DNA from: Bacteroidota bacterium
GTDB lineage: Bacteria > Bacteroidota > Bacteroidia > B-17B0 > Aurantibacillaceae
Length of the DNA: 8,516 nt
Direction of reading: 5' to 3'
Assembly: GCA_947449125.1 (NCBI GenBank)
Contig: CANFQR010000043.1
Span: forward strand, 1 to 8,516
In this document: positions 1 to 6,424 of the stretch, in pieces
Numbering within the stretch: the stretch's first letter is position 1
Layout: each line of letters starts with the position of its first letter
Translations under genes and position numbers: made by a program
Notes under the pieces: generated by a model
The model's input: the letters and a program-made list of their open reading frames with translations, nothing else
The model's database searches: none
What the model was told of the DNA's origin: nothing

Positions 1-765
1 AAAATCTATATTTCGCATACCTGCACCCACGCTTATAAAAGATCTGTAATTTATCATTAAATTCCCTTCAATCGAAGGCAATTTCCCAAAAGCACCATGA
101 ACTTGCATAGATGGAATAAAGCAGAAACCTCGGTCATAATAAATTTTTCTTCCGGCAGAAAAATACATATGTGGTGTTAAAACAGAAGGTCCTCCAATTT
201 GTTTAGATGCACGTTTAATTTTTGGAGTTGATACTTGCCTTACCGATAAATCATAAAACGATTTACGATTATAAACTCGAATACCTGGATATATATCAGG
301 CATTAACCAAACTCCATTTTGCGCATTAGTTTTTTGAACAACCGGATCGCTTAACTGGCTAGAATTTAAACCAACTATATAATTTCGTACACCGGCAAAT
401 AGTCCCACAGATGCATTAAATTTAGAAGTAATTCTCCTGTGAACAGCATAAGACAAAAATATTGAAGTGCTGTTTATTGCACCTGCATTGTCTTGTTCAA
501 AATAAACGCCGAAATTATGCCATCTTTTATAACTCCTCTTAGGTATTCGTGTATAATTAATTCCTAAAAATCCTGTTTTAGGGCCGTTTCCTGTTCCTAA
601 CCATTGCGTGCGTTGACCCATTATAAACTCTATAGGTGTTTTTAAACTAACACCCGCCGCAGCAGGGTTGTTACCTAACTTATTTAAAGTATACTGTGAA
701 AACTGAGTGGTTTGCTGAGCCTTTATAATAAATGGTAATAATATAAAAAACAGTATTCTTTTCAT
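1..765 (-). CDS. PorP/SprF family type IX secretion membrane protein (3' end outside the window)
   Basis: The reading frame is open for 255 codons from ATG at 765 to the window edge, so the C-terminus is missing. The N-terminus (MKRILFFILLPFIIKAQ) is a signal peptide with the usual Bacteroidota A|Q cleavage site. It runs into QQTTQFSQYTLNKLGNNPAA, the hallmark start of the PorP/SprF family (Q-FSQY---N---NPA-AG), followed by a GQRTQW segment near residues 50-55. The rest alternates short polar turns with aromatic/hydrophobic strands, as in an outer-membrane beta-barrel. Family members usually run about 300-340 residues, so perhaps 50-80 are lost. SprF is needed for surface delivery of the CHU_C-domain adhesin SprB in Flavobacterium johnsoniae, and PorP for gingipain secretion in Porphyromonas. 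The start overlaps the stop of the upstream CHU_C gene in an ATGA, implying translational coupling. I infer that this protein handles that neighbour. Family call firm; specific cargo inferred. Confidence 0.9.
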   Translation of the reverse strand, partial: MKRILFFILLPFIIKAQQTTQFSQYTLNKLGNNPAAAGVSLKTPIEFIMGQRTQWLGTGNGPKTGFLGINYTRIPKRSYKRWHNFGVYFEQDNAGAINSTSIFLSYAVHRRITSKFNASVGLFAGVRNYIVGLNSSQLSDPVVQKTNAQNGVWLMPDIYPGIRVYNRKSFYDLSVRQVSTPKIKRASKQIGGPSVLTPHMYFSAGRKIYYDRGFCFIPSMQVHGAFGKLPSIEGNLMINYRSFISVGAGMRNIDF

Positions 766-1313
766 CGTAAAAGCGTTACCACACCCCTGGCAAAATTTTC
801 TTTATTTGATTTATCATAAAAAAACACATAATAATAAGACCCGTCTGGCAAATGAGTCCCTATGCTGGTTCCATCCCATGGAGTATAACTAGATTCTTGT
901 TTGTGCACCTGTTGCCCCCACCTGTTATATACATAAAGTGAAAAATTGGGATAATAAACCACATTCGAAATCTCGAAATAATCATTAAAGCCATCGTTGT
1001 TTGGTGTAACAAGACTACTAAAATAAATGGGGCACTCTTCTTGATCAATTGTAAAATAAATAACTGTGTCTAATTTCTGTCTCCAGGTAATTTTTACTGA
1101 ATAATCGCCGGAGTTAAGATTTTGGGCAATAAAATTAGCATTGCCATTACTCCATAAAACAGTATAATTTTCAACCGTATCCTTAATCACAATTCTAGCA
1201 CTACCCTTTTCACATAATGCATTTGTTTTATTAAATACTATTAGATTAAACTTTTTTTGAGCTATTAACTGTAAGTTAAACAAAATAATAACTATATAAA
1301 CTACATGCTTCAT
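762..1313 (-). CDS. Short exported protein with gliding-motility-associated (CHU_C) C-terminal domain
   Basis: The 183-residue protein has three parts. Residues 1-18 are a signal peptide, with cleavage likely before Gln19. Residues about 31-94 resemble one SprB/Ig-like repeat: VLWSNGNAN at 52-60, LNSGDYSVKIT at 66-76, with Cys34 and Cys94 as possible disulfide partners. Residues about 98-183 are a complete CHU_C (TIGR04131-type) T9SS sorting domain, seen in VTPNNDGFNDYFEI (102-115), YNRWGQQV (129-136), PWDGT (145-149), LPDGSYYYVF (155-164) and the closing GVVTLLR. CHU_C domains target proteins through the type IX system to the cell surface or medium. Most carriers are large multidomain adhesins, so one repeat plus the sorting domain is unusually small. 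The start overlaps the TPR gene's stop, and its stop overlaps the PorP-like start, both in ATGA. I infer a secreted or surface-attached protein served by the PorP/SprF neighbour. Its ligand or structural role cannot be read from sequence. Confidence 0.88.
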   Translation of the reverse strand: MKHVVYIVIILFNLQLIAQKKFNLIVFNKTNALCEKGSARIVIKDTVENYTVLWSNGNANFIAQNLNSGDYSVKITWRQKLDTVIYFTIDQEECPIYFSSLVTPNNDGFNDYFEISNVVYYPNFSLYVYNRWGQQVHKQESSYTPWDGTSIGTHLPDGSYYYVFFYDKSNKENFARGVVTLLR

Positions 1314-2050
1314 TTTGTCTTACAGAGAATTGTTTTTAAATCTAATGCGGCTTGAACTCCTTTATCAATTAATTCTTCAACTAACTTACAGGCTTTATCT
1401 TTTTCTTCATTTAGATAATATGTATACGCCAATGCCAATTGAGCATCGTTATAATTTGCATCTATGGAAATGACATTACTATAATAAATTATTGCTTCTT
1501 TATAGTTACCTAATAACTCGTTAAAATAACCTTTAGAGTAAATTGCAGACGTATAATTTGGATTAATTTCTAAACATTTATCCAAGTCAATAATTGCCAG
1601 CCGATAATCTTCCTGCAGACCTTTATTTAACGCACTGTTGTATAATGCCTTTAAATGTTTAGGATTTTTTTCTAACACTATTTTAAAATAATGTACAGCT
1701 AATTCATGGTTACCTAATAAAGAAGCTATTAAGCCTTTTATAAACCACACTTCATAATAATTTGAATTTAACTTAATTAACTTATTGCAATATTTATCGG
1801 CTTCTTTTAGATTGTTATTTTTTAAACTCAATTTGGCTCTAATATAAAGTGCTGAATCCGACGGCACACTTTTGCATGAATCAATAACCAAACTACATTC
1901 TGTTAATTTATCTTTTGCTAATAAATCATTACATAACTCAACACATGTTTGAGCATTTACAAGTAATTTAATGAAAACAAAAAATAATATTAAGATTGTT
2001 TTTTTCAAAGGTGTTATTAAAATTAAAATAATATTATAAAATTTAACCAT
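1310..2050 (-). CDS. Exported tetratricopeptide repeat protein
   Basis: This 246-residue protein has a hydrophobic N-terminus ending LLVNAQ and then about five TPR units: roughly 65-98, 99-132, 133-166, 167-200 and a shorter last one at 201-236. Typical TPR positions are clear, for example NYYEVWFIKGLIASLLGNHE (97-116) and YTSAIYSKGYFNELLGNYKE (166-185). Residues 34-64 hold four cysteines (36, 40, 52, 59), possibly disulfide-linked after export. The start is uncertain. ATG at 2050 gives two hydrophobic stretches split by LKK, whereas TTG at 2008 would give MKKTILILFFVFIKLLVNAQ, a cleaner signal peptide. ATG is kept because an AGGATGA sequence lies just ahead of it. It is the first gene of the operon with the CHU_C and PorP-like genes. 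TPR domains bind proteins, so a periplasmic or outer-membrane accessory role to that pair is plausible, but this is inference from position. Confidence 0.8.
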   Translation of the reverse strand: MVKFYNIILILITPLKKTILILFFVFIKLLVNAQTCVELCNDLLAKDKLTECSLVIDSCKSVPSDSALYIRAKLSLKNNNLKEADKYCNKLIKLNSNYYEVWFIKGLIASLLGNHELAVHYFKIVLEKNPKHLKALYNSALNKGLQEDYRLAIIDLDKCLEINPNYTSAIYSKGYFNELLGNYKEAIIYYSNVISIDANYNDAQLALAYTYYLNEEKDKACKLVEELIDKGVQAALDLKTILCKTK

Positions 2051-2133
2051 GTCATCCTATTTAGTTTATCACTTTTAACAATTAAATAGTTTTAAAAAAA
2101 CTAAAATTAGATTCGGAAAAAAGTTTGATACGT
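2051..2133 (-). other. Intergenic spacer between ribH and the TPR/CHU_C/PorP operon
   Basis: This 83-base gap must end ribH transcription, start the downstream operon, or let transcripts run through. On the minus strand a very weak hairpin (CTAA-TT-TTAG, 2101-2110) is followed by seven Ts (2100-2094), which could be a poor intrinsic terminator for ribH. An overlapping inverted repeat has 7-base arms TAGTTTT/AAAACTA (2087-2093 and 2097-2103). I see no exact TAnnTTTG box upstream of the TPR start at 2050, so no promoter is called. AGGA at about 8-11 bases before that ATG is a possible ribosome binding site. Confidence 0.3.
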
Positions 2134-2628
2134 TTATTTTTTAAAACTATCTCTTAAACTCAACATTTTTATTGCAGTTACCGCAGCCTCATCACCTTTA
2201 TTACCATGTTTTCCTCCTGCTCTATCTATTGCCTGTTGCTGATTATTAGGCGTTAAAACCCCAAAAATAAATGGCAACTTATATTTAATATTTAAATCGG
2301 TTATGCCTTTGGCAACAGCATCACAAATAAAATCGAAATGACGTGTTTCACCTTGAATAACGCAACCTAAACAAATAACTGCATCTACATCAGTATTTTC
2401 GGCTAAATATTGAGCTCCAAGCGTTAATTCAAAACTTCCCGGAACAGTTTTAATAATTATGTTTTCGTTCTTAGCGCCACTTGCCAATAAAGTGTTTAAA
2501 GCTCCTTCCTTTAAAGCATTGGTTATTTCATTATTCCATTCGGAATAAACAATTCCAAATTTATATCCGGTTGCGCTTGGAATTTCGCCACCCTCAATAT
2601 GCGATAAATTTTTATTTACACTACTCAT
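2134..2628 (-). CDS. ribH: 6,7-dimethyl-8-ribityllumazine synthase
   Basis: The protein condenses 5-amino-6-(D-ribitylamino)uracil with 3,4-dihydroxy-2-butanone 4-phosphate to give 6,7-dimethyl-8-ribityllumazine, the penultimate step of riboflavin synthesis in the cytoplasm. Lumazine synthases assemble as pentamers or 60-mer capsids. At 164 residues it has the family's usual length, and the signature segments occur in order: FGIVYSEWN (24-32, with substrate-contacting Trp31), VPGSFE (62-67), GCVIQGETRHFDFI (88-101, with catalytic His97), FGVLTPN (122-128), and DRAGGKHGNKGDEAA (135-149). The start is ATG at 2628. The in-frame TTG at 2655 is rejected because it falls inside the terminator hairpin at 2643-2668 and would add non-conserved residues. 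With that terminator upstream, ribH probably has its own promoter. The only candidate is an imperfect TATTTTAG at 2641-2634, five bases before the ATG. No FMN riboswitch is visible in the short leader, and no other rib gene is adjacent. Confidence 0.96.
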   Translation of the reverse strand: MSSVNKNLSHIEGGEIPSATGYKFGIVYSEWNNEITNALKEGALNTLLASGAKNENIIIKTVPGSFELTLGAQYLAENTDVDAVICLGCVIQGETRHFDFICDAVAKGITDLNIKYKLPFIFGVLTPNNQQQAIDRAGGKHGNKGDEAAVTAIKMLSLRDSFKK

Positions 2629-2642
2629 AAATTCTAAAATAA

Positions 2643-2668
2643 AAAAGTCTGCCAATTAGCAGACTTTT
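2643..2668 (-). terminator. Intrinsic terminator after the membrane TPR gene
   Basis: A perfect 10-base inverted repeat, AAAAGTCTGC (2643-2652) and GCAGACTTTT (2659-2668), encloses a 6-base loop. Read on the minus strand, the stem is followed by TTTTTTATTTT, a good U-tract, so it should end transcripts of the TPR gene whose stop is at 2688. On the plus strand the tail after the stem is weak (TTTTC), so it acts mainly in the minus direction. A 14-base AT palindrome (2670-2683) sits between the stop and the hairpin. Confidence 0.85.
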
Positions 2669-2687
2669 CAAAAATTAATTTTTAAGA

Positions 2688-3440
2688 TTATAAATTACCC
2701 ATTGCTTTTACTTTAGCAATATCTCTGTCTATTTCTCTTCCTTCATTACTTTTACCATACTCTTTTTTAATTCGTTCGTAAAGCGCTAATGCTTCTGAAA
2801 AATTAGACTTTTGTTCGTATGCAAAGCCAGCTTTTTTTAAGTATAAAGGAGTTGTGAAAGAGTTACTGCTTTTGTCAGCGGCTTTTAAATAAAACTTAAT
2901 TGCCTCATCAACACGGTTTAGTTCCATATTGCAATCGCCAATTGCACCAACAGCAATAGAAGACACCATCTCATCATTACCATTATAATTTTGAAGATGT
3001 TCTATAGCTTGTTCAAACTTTCCTGTGCGCAGGTTACAAATACCAGCATAATAATGTGCAAGACTTCCAGTTTTAGTCATGCTGTATTCATCGGCAATTT
3101 GCTCAAATCCCATAATTTGCTTTTGACCATCCGGCGACATAATAGTAATACCACCTTTTAAAGCAATATTAAAACTGTCCACCTCAAAATAGCTCTCGGC
3201 CCAAAAAATTTCATTAGATGCTTCCTTTTCTAATTCAGGTAAATAGTATAGTTTAAAAAAACAAAAAATACCTATAATCAGTAACAAACCACCCCCAACA
3301 TAATTTATCATCTTTTGATTTTGAGCATAAAAAAGTTGAACCCCTTCTAAACTCGGGTCAATGGTTTTATTAGAAGTTTCTTCTACAATTTCGTTTACTT
3401 CGGTGTTTTCAACCGTTGTTTCATCTTTAATATCAGCCAT
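2688..3440 (-). CDS. Single-pass membrane protein with tetratricopeptide repeats
   Basis: The 250-residue protein begins with about 44 charged, Glu/Thr-rich residues, followed by one transmembrane helix at about 45-66 (MINYVGGGLLLIIGIFCFFK). A soluble domain follows, with TPR-like helices at roughly 125-158, 160-193 and 198-231; LAHYYAGICNLRTGKFEQAI (127-146) is typical. This layout of an acidic N-tail, one membrane helix and C-terminal TPRs recalls YfgM/TPR_21-type proteins, which assist envelope protein folding near the translocon. That similarity is of architecture only, and no partner is shown. The start is ATG at 3440. The in-frame TTG at 3464-3462 lies within a TATTTTTG promoter box, so it is not a start. 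The gene is transcribed divergently from recF and ends at a strong terminator ahead of ribH, so it is probably its own unit. No enzymatic motif is visible. Confidence 0.87.
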   Translation of the reverse strand: MADIKDETTVENTEVNEIVEETSNKTIDPSLEGVQLFYAQNQKMINYVGGGLLLIIGIFCFFKLYYLPELEKEASNEIFWAESYFEVDSFNIALKGGITIMSPDGQKQIMGFEQIADEYSMTKTGSLAHYYAGICNLRTGKFEQAIEHLQNYNGNDEMVSSIAVGAIGDCNMELNRVDEAIKFYLKAADKSSNSFTTPLYLKKAGFAYEQKSNFSEALALYERIKKEYGKSNEGREIDRDIAKVKAMGNL

Positions 3441-3461
3441 TTGTTTATTAAATTTAGTCCG

Positions 3462-3469
3462 CAAAAATA
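3462..3469 (-). promoter_or_regulatory. Bacteroidota -7 promoter box for the membrane TPR gene
   Basis: The minus strand reads TATTTTTG, an exact match to the TAnnTTTG -7 element, 21 bases before the ATG at 3440. A convincing -33 TTG is not seen at the expected distance. The next base makes TATTTTTGC, identical to the box facing recF. The call rests on the motif, its position in a divergent gap, and its mirror copy. Confidence 0.55.
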
Positions 3470-3524
3470 ACTTTTTTTACTTAAAAATCTAATTTACATT
3501 TCAAAAAAGCATTTAAAAAAGGCG

Positions 3525-3532
3525 TATTTTTG
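3525..3532 (+). promoter_or_regulatory. Bacteroidota -7 promoter box for recF
   Basis: The plus strand reads TATTTTTG, an exact TAnnTTTG match, with nine bases between it and the recF ATG at 3542. Transcription starting a few bases downstream would give a very short or leaderless mRNA. A TTTC at 3500-3503 is a near match to the -33 TTTG. The box overlaps the in-frame TTG at 3530, which argues against that codon as the recF start. Confidence 0.58.
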
Positions 3533-3541
3533 CTAAAATCA

Positions 3542-4645
3542 ATGTATTTAAAGCAACTTTCTATAATAAACTTCAAAAATTACAGCGAATTTGAAGGTAC
3601 GTTTTCAAAAAAAATAAATTGCTTTGTAGGAAACAATGGCATGGGTAAAACCAATTTACTTGATGCGATACATTACCTTTCTTTTTGTAAAAGTTATTTT
3701 AATTCAATTGATTCACAAAACATAAAACATACCGAAGGCTTTTTTGTAATTCAAGGTTTTTTTGAAAAAGACAATGATATTAGCGAAGTATATTGCGGAA
3801 TTAAACGAAATCAAAAAAAAACATTTAAAAAAAACAAAAAAGAATACGAGCGTTTAAGCGAACATATTGGGCAATTTCCTTTAGTCATGATTTCTCCGAG
3901 TGACGGCGAACTCATAAATGGCAGCAGCGAAATTAGACGTAAATTTTTAGATGGTATTATTTCTCAATACGATAAAATTTATCTTGACAGATTAATTTCA
4001 TACCAACACGTTTTAAAACAAAGAAACGCGCTGTTAAAACAATTTTACGAAAGCAGAACCTTTGATTCGGAAACCATTGAAATTTGGGACGACCAGCTAA
4101 TTAATTGCGGGAAAACAATTTTAGATATCAGGCTTAAATTTTTAAAGAATTTCATTCCATTGTTTAACAGGTATTATCAGTTTATTAGCAATAGCAAAGA
4201 AGAAGTTGCCTTACGTTATGAAAATAGTTTGGGCGAAAAAGATTTTAAAACTGCACTGATAACTTCTTTAGCCAGAGACCGCGCCTTGCACTATACCACC
4301 ATTGGCCCTCATAAAGACGATCTCGAATTTACTTTAAACGAATTCAGTTTAAGAAAATTTGCATCTCAAGGCCAACAAAAATCTTATTTACTTGCTTTAA
4401 AATTAGCTCAATTTGAATTTATTAAAGAACAAAAAAATATTAAGCCTTTATTGTTGCTTGATGATGTTTACGATAAATTAGACGAGGAACGTTTTACTAA
4501 ATTACTGGAAACGGTTAGCGGTGATTCTTTTGGGCAAGTGTTTATAACAGACACTCACCTTGAACGGATTGAAGATTTAATGAATAAAAAACAAATTGAA
4601 AATAAAATTTTTAGTGTTGGCAATGGAAATGCGCAGTCAATTTAA
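3542..4645 (+). CDS. recF: DNA replication and repair protein RecF
   Basis: RecF is a cytoplasmic SMC-like ABC ATPase. With RecO and RecR it loads RecA at single-strand gaps and stalled forks. The 367-residue length is normal for the family. N-terminal LKQLSIINFKNYSEFE (3-18) is the typical RecF opening. Walker A is GNNGMGKT (30-37). A mid-region GPHKDDLEF (255-263) precedes the ABC signature region SQGQQKSYLLALKLAQ (275-290). Walker B is LLLLDDV (303-309) with the D-loop DKLD (311-314), and TDTH (336-339) is the switch histidine. All ATPase motifs are intact. The start is ATG at 3542; the extended frame to TTG at 3530 would use part of the promoter box. It is divergent from the membrane TPR gene and convergent with asnS. 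No replication gene such as dnaA or dnaN is adjacent in this window. Downstream, 25 bases separate it from the asnS stop and no clear terminator hairpin is seen. Confidence 0.97.
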   Translation: MYLKQLSIINFKNYSEFEGTFSKKINCFVGNNGMGKTNLLDAIHYLSFCKSYFNSIDSQNIKHTEGFFVIQGFFEKDNDISEVYCGIKRNQKKTFKKNKKEYERLSEHIGQFPLVMISPSDGELINGSSEIRRKFLDGIISQYDKIYLDRLISYQHVLKQRNALLKQFYESRTFDSETIEIWDDQLINCGKTILDIRLKFLKNFIPLFNRYYQFISNSKEEVALRYENSLGEKDFKTALITSLARDRALHYTTIGPHKDDLEFTLNEFSLRKFASQGQQKSYLLALKLAQFEFIKEQKNIKPLLLLDDVYDKLDEERFTKLLETVSGDSFGQVFITDTHLERIEDLMNKKQIENKIFSVGNGNAQSI

Positions 4646-4670
4646 ATTCTAAAATGTCAACTTAACTTTT

Positions 4671-6104
4671 CTAAAACTCACAATTTTTAGGTGTACGCGG
4701 AAAAGGAATTACGTCGCGTATATTAGTCATACCTGTTACAAATAAAACCAAACGTTCAAAACCCAATCCAAATCCTGCATGCGGACAAGAACCAAAGCGT
4801 CTGGTATCTAAATACCACGACAATTCTTCAACGGGTATTCCTATTTCATGCATGCGTGTTTCAAGTCTATCCAAACGTTCTTCTCGCTGACTTCCTCCAA
4901 CAATTTCTCCAATTCCCGGAAATAAAATATCCATGGCTGCAACAGTTTTACCATCCTCGTTTTGACGCATGTAAAACGATTTAATTTCTTTTGGATAATC
5001 GATTAATATTACCGGTTTTTTGAAATGTTTTTCTACCAAATAGCGCTCATGTTCACTCTGCAAATCAACACCCCATTTATCAACTAAATAATTAAATTTC
5101 TTTTTCTTGTTATGATTACTTTCTCTTAATATTTCAATAGCCTGCGTGTAGGTTATTCGTTCGAATTTATTCTCTAAACAAAATTTTAATTTATCTAACA
5201 GCGATAATTCACTACGCTCGTTTTGCGGTTTTTGTTTTTCTTCCTCTTCTAAGCGCTGAGATAAAAATTGTATATCCTCTAAATTATTTTCTAACGCATA
5301 TTTAATAACATATTGTAGCATTTCTTCTGCTAAATCCATGTTATCATTTATATCATAAAATGCCATTTCGGGCTCAATCATCCAAAACTCAGCCAGATGA
5401 CGTGTTGTATTGCTGTTTTCGGCTCTAAATGTTGGACCAAAAGTATAAATGTCGCTAAAAGCCATTGCTGCCAACTCACCCTCTAATTGACCCGAAACGG
5501 TAAGGTTAGCAGACTTGCCAAAAAAATCTTGCTTGTAATCAATTTCTCCGTTTTCATTTTTAGGAATATTATTTAAATCAAAATTGGTAACGTGAAACAT
5601 TTCACCAGCTCCTTCAGCATCACTTGAAGTAATAATAGGGGTGTGTATGTACAAGAAACCTTTTTCGTTAAAAAATTTATGTATTGCAAAAGCTAAACTA
5701 TTTCTAACTCTGAAAACAGCGCCAAAAGTATTTGTACGAAAGCGTAAATGCGCTATTTCACGCAAAAACTCTAAACTGTGTTTCTTTGGTTGTAAAGGAT
5801 ATTTTTCCGCATCACTATCACCTAAAATTTCAATAGTAGTTGCTTTTACCTCAACAACCTGACCTTTTCCTAAAGATGCAATCAATATACCATTAACACT
5901 AATAGCTGCTCCGGTGGTTATTCTTTTTAAAACCTCTTCCGAAGTACTTGTAAAATCAACAACAACCTGTAAATTATTATTAGTTGAACCATCATTTAAA
6001 GCAATAAAAGAATTGTTACGAAAAGTACGTACCCAACCTTTAACAGTAATTTGCTGATTTTCGGGTATTGTTTTTAAAATATCTTTAATGCGTAGACGGC
6101 CCAT
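4671..6104 (-). CDS. asnS: Asparaginyl-tRNA synthetase
   Basis: This cytoplasmic class IIb aminoacyl-tRNA synthetase charges tRNA-Asn with asparagine using ATP. The 477 residues match the family (about 460-480). An N-terminal OB-fold anticodon-binding domain spans about 18-100, with [11 protein letters not shown] (21-31) and FIALNDGS (33-40). The catalytic core follows: motif 1 around [10 protein letters not shown] (150-159), [10 protein letters not shown] (163-172), [16 protein letters not shown] (195-210), motif 2 [20 protein letters not shown] (225-244), and motif 3 [15 protein letters not shown] (444-458). The [11 protein letters not shown] wording around motif 2 fits AsnRS rather than AspRS. 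A Glu/Lys-rich stretch at about 280-300 is the variable insert seen in AsnRS. Its presence suggests that Asn-tRNA is made directly here and not only through GatCAB amidation. The start ATG at 6104 follows a TAAATTTG box with 19 bases between them. No T-box leader is visible. Confidence 0.97.
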   Translation of the reverse strand: MGRLRIKDILKTIPENQQITVKGWVRTFRNNSFIALNDGSTNNNLQVVVDFTSTSEEVLKRITTGAAISVNGILIASLGKGQVVEVKATTIEILGDSDAEKYPLQPKKHSLEFLREIAHLRFRTNTFGAVFRVRNSLAFAIHKFFNEKGFLYIHTPIITSSDAEGAGEMFHVTNFDLNNIPKNENGEIDYKQDFFGKSANLTVSGQLEGELAAMAFSDIYTFGPTFRAENSNTTRHLAEFWMIEPEMAFYDINDNMDLAEEMLQYVIKYALENNLEDIQFLSQRLEEEEKQKPQNERSELSLLDKLKFCLENKFERITYTQAIEILRESNHNKKKKFNYLVDKWGVDLQSEHERYLVEKHFKKPVILIDYPKEIKSFYMRQNEDGKTVAAMDILFPGIGEIVGGSQREERLDRLETRMHEIGIPVEELSWYLDTRRFGSCPHAGFGLGFERLVLFVTGMTNIRDVIPFPRTPKNCEF

Positions 6105-6123
6105 AATTTTAGTTTTAAGAAAA

Positions 6124-6131
6124 CAAATTTA
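6124..6131 (-). promoter_or_regulatory. Bacteroidota -7 promoter box for asnS
   Basis: The minus strand reads TAAATTTG, an exact TAnnTTTG match, in the 77-base gap upstream of asnS and 19 bases before its ATG. No clear -33 TTG lies about 20 bases farther up; that position is filled by an AT palindrome (6143-6160). Such boxes arise by chance in AT-rich DNA, so the support is its position. Confidence 0.45.
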
Positions 6132-6142
6132 ATAAGATTTTA

Positions 6143-6160
6143 TAATTTAAACTTAAATTA
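6143..6160. repeat. AT-rich inverted repeat upstream of the asnS promoter box
   Basis: TAATTTAA (6143-6150) and TTAAATTA (6153-6160) are perfect inverted arms around AC. The repeat lies 11 bases upstream of the asnS -7 box, over the expected -33 region, and 21 bases beyond the end of the 80-residue gene. It could be an operator-like site or a hairpin ending the upstream gene, but it has no G+C stem and no clean T-tract, and may be chance. Confidence 0.3.
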
Positions 6161-6181
6161 AAACAGCTTATACATTCGGCA

Positions 6182-6424
6182 TTAGTTTAATTTCAACATT
6201 TCGTATTCATCGTCGCTAATTGCATCGGCCATTAAAGAATAATTAAATACCAAATCATGAATAAATACCTTTTCGGGAAATTGTTTTGCTTCAATTTGTT
6301 TTACAATTTTTTTATTGCCTATTAATTGAATTTCTTCGAATAAATTTGGCGCAATTATTTTAAAATAACTCTTGTTATTTTTATACTTTCGGTAAACCGG
6401 AAAGTTTATACCTTTAAAATCCAT
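6182..6424 (-). CDS. Small uncharacterised protein, 80 residues
   Basis: The product is a small soluble protein with no signal peptide, membrane helix or cysteine. A basic, aromatic N-terminal half (FPVYRKYKNNKSYFKI, residues 8-23) is followed by a beta-rich middle (EEIQLIGNKKIVKQIEA) and an acidic tail (ISDDEYEML). I have a recollection, not checked here, of similar short proteins in other Bacteroidota opening with a FPVYRKY-NNKSYFKI-like segment. No function is known to me. Evidence that it is a gene: a full-length frame between a promoter-like upstream region and the asnS promoter, natural residue composition, and codons like its neighbours. Its ATG overlaps the ATG of the divergent AddB-like gene within CATG, so its promoter would lie inside that gene; TATCTTTG at 6480-6473 is a candidate. 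It lies 77 bases upstream of asnS, on the same strand, and could be cotranscribed with it. Confidence 0.68.
   Translation of the reverse strand: MDFKGINFPVYRKYKNNKSYFKIIAPNLFEEIQLIGNKKIVKQIEAKQFPEKVFIHDLVFNYSLMADAISDDEYEMLKLN
6409..6416 (+). promoter_or_regulatory. Possible -7 box for the AddB-like gene
   Basis: TACCTTTA matches TAnnTTTG at five of six fixed bases and lies six bases before the ATG at 6423, a spacing similar to that at recF. It sits inside the coding start of the opposite-strand 80-residue gene. No -33 TTG is found at the expected distance. Weak call. Confidence 0.28.

Noticed and set aside
860..1048. Open frame of 62 codons on the minus strand
   Set aside because: It lies wholly inside the CHU_C gene in another frame, whose product has clear domain matches. 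The shadow product shows no recognisable domain.
2629..2655. Longer ribH starting at TTG 2655
   Set aside because: The codon is inside the loop of a strong terminator, and the nine extra residues do not resemble lumazine synthases; ATG 2628 gives the normal length.
3441..3464. Longer TPR membrane protein starting at TTG 3464
   Set aside because: That TTG is part of a TATTTTTG promoter box; ATG 3440 follows at a suitable distance.
3530..3541. Longer RecF starting at TTG 3530
   Set aside because: The TTG is the end of the TATTTTTG box, and RecF proteins normally begin directly with the M-LK-L---NF-NY segment found at ATG 3542.
4646..4670. Bidirectional terminator between recF and asnS
   Set aside because: The 25 bases contain no convincing stem with a T-tract in either direction.
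5641..5862. Open frame of 73 codons on the plus strand
   Set aside because: It is antisense to the highly conserved asnS and has no recognisable product; a shadow frame.
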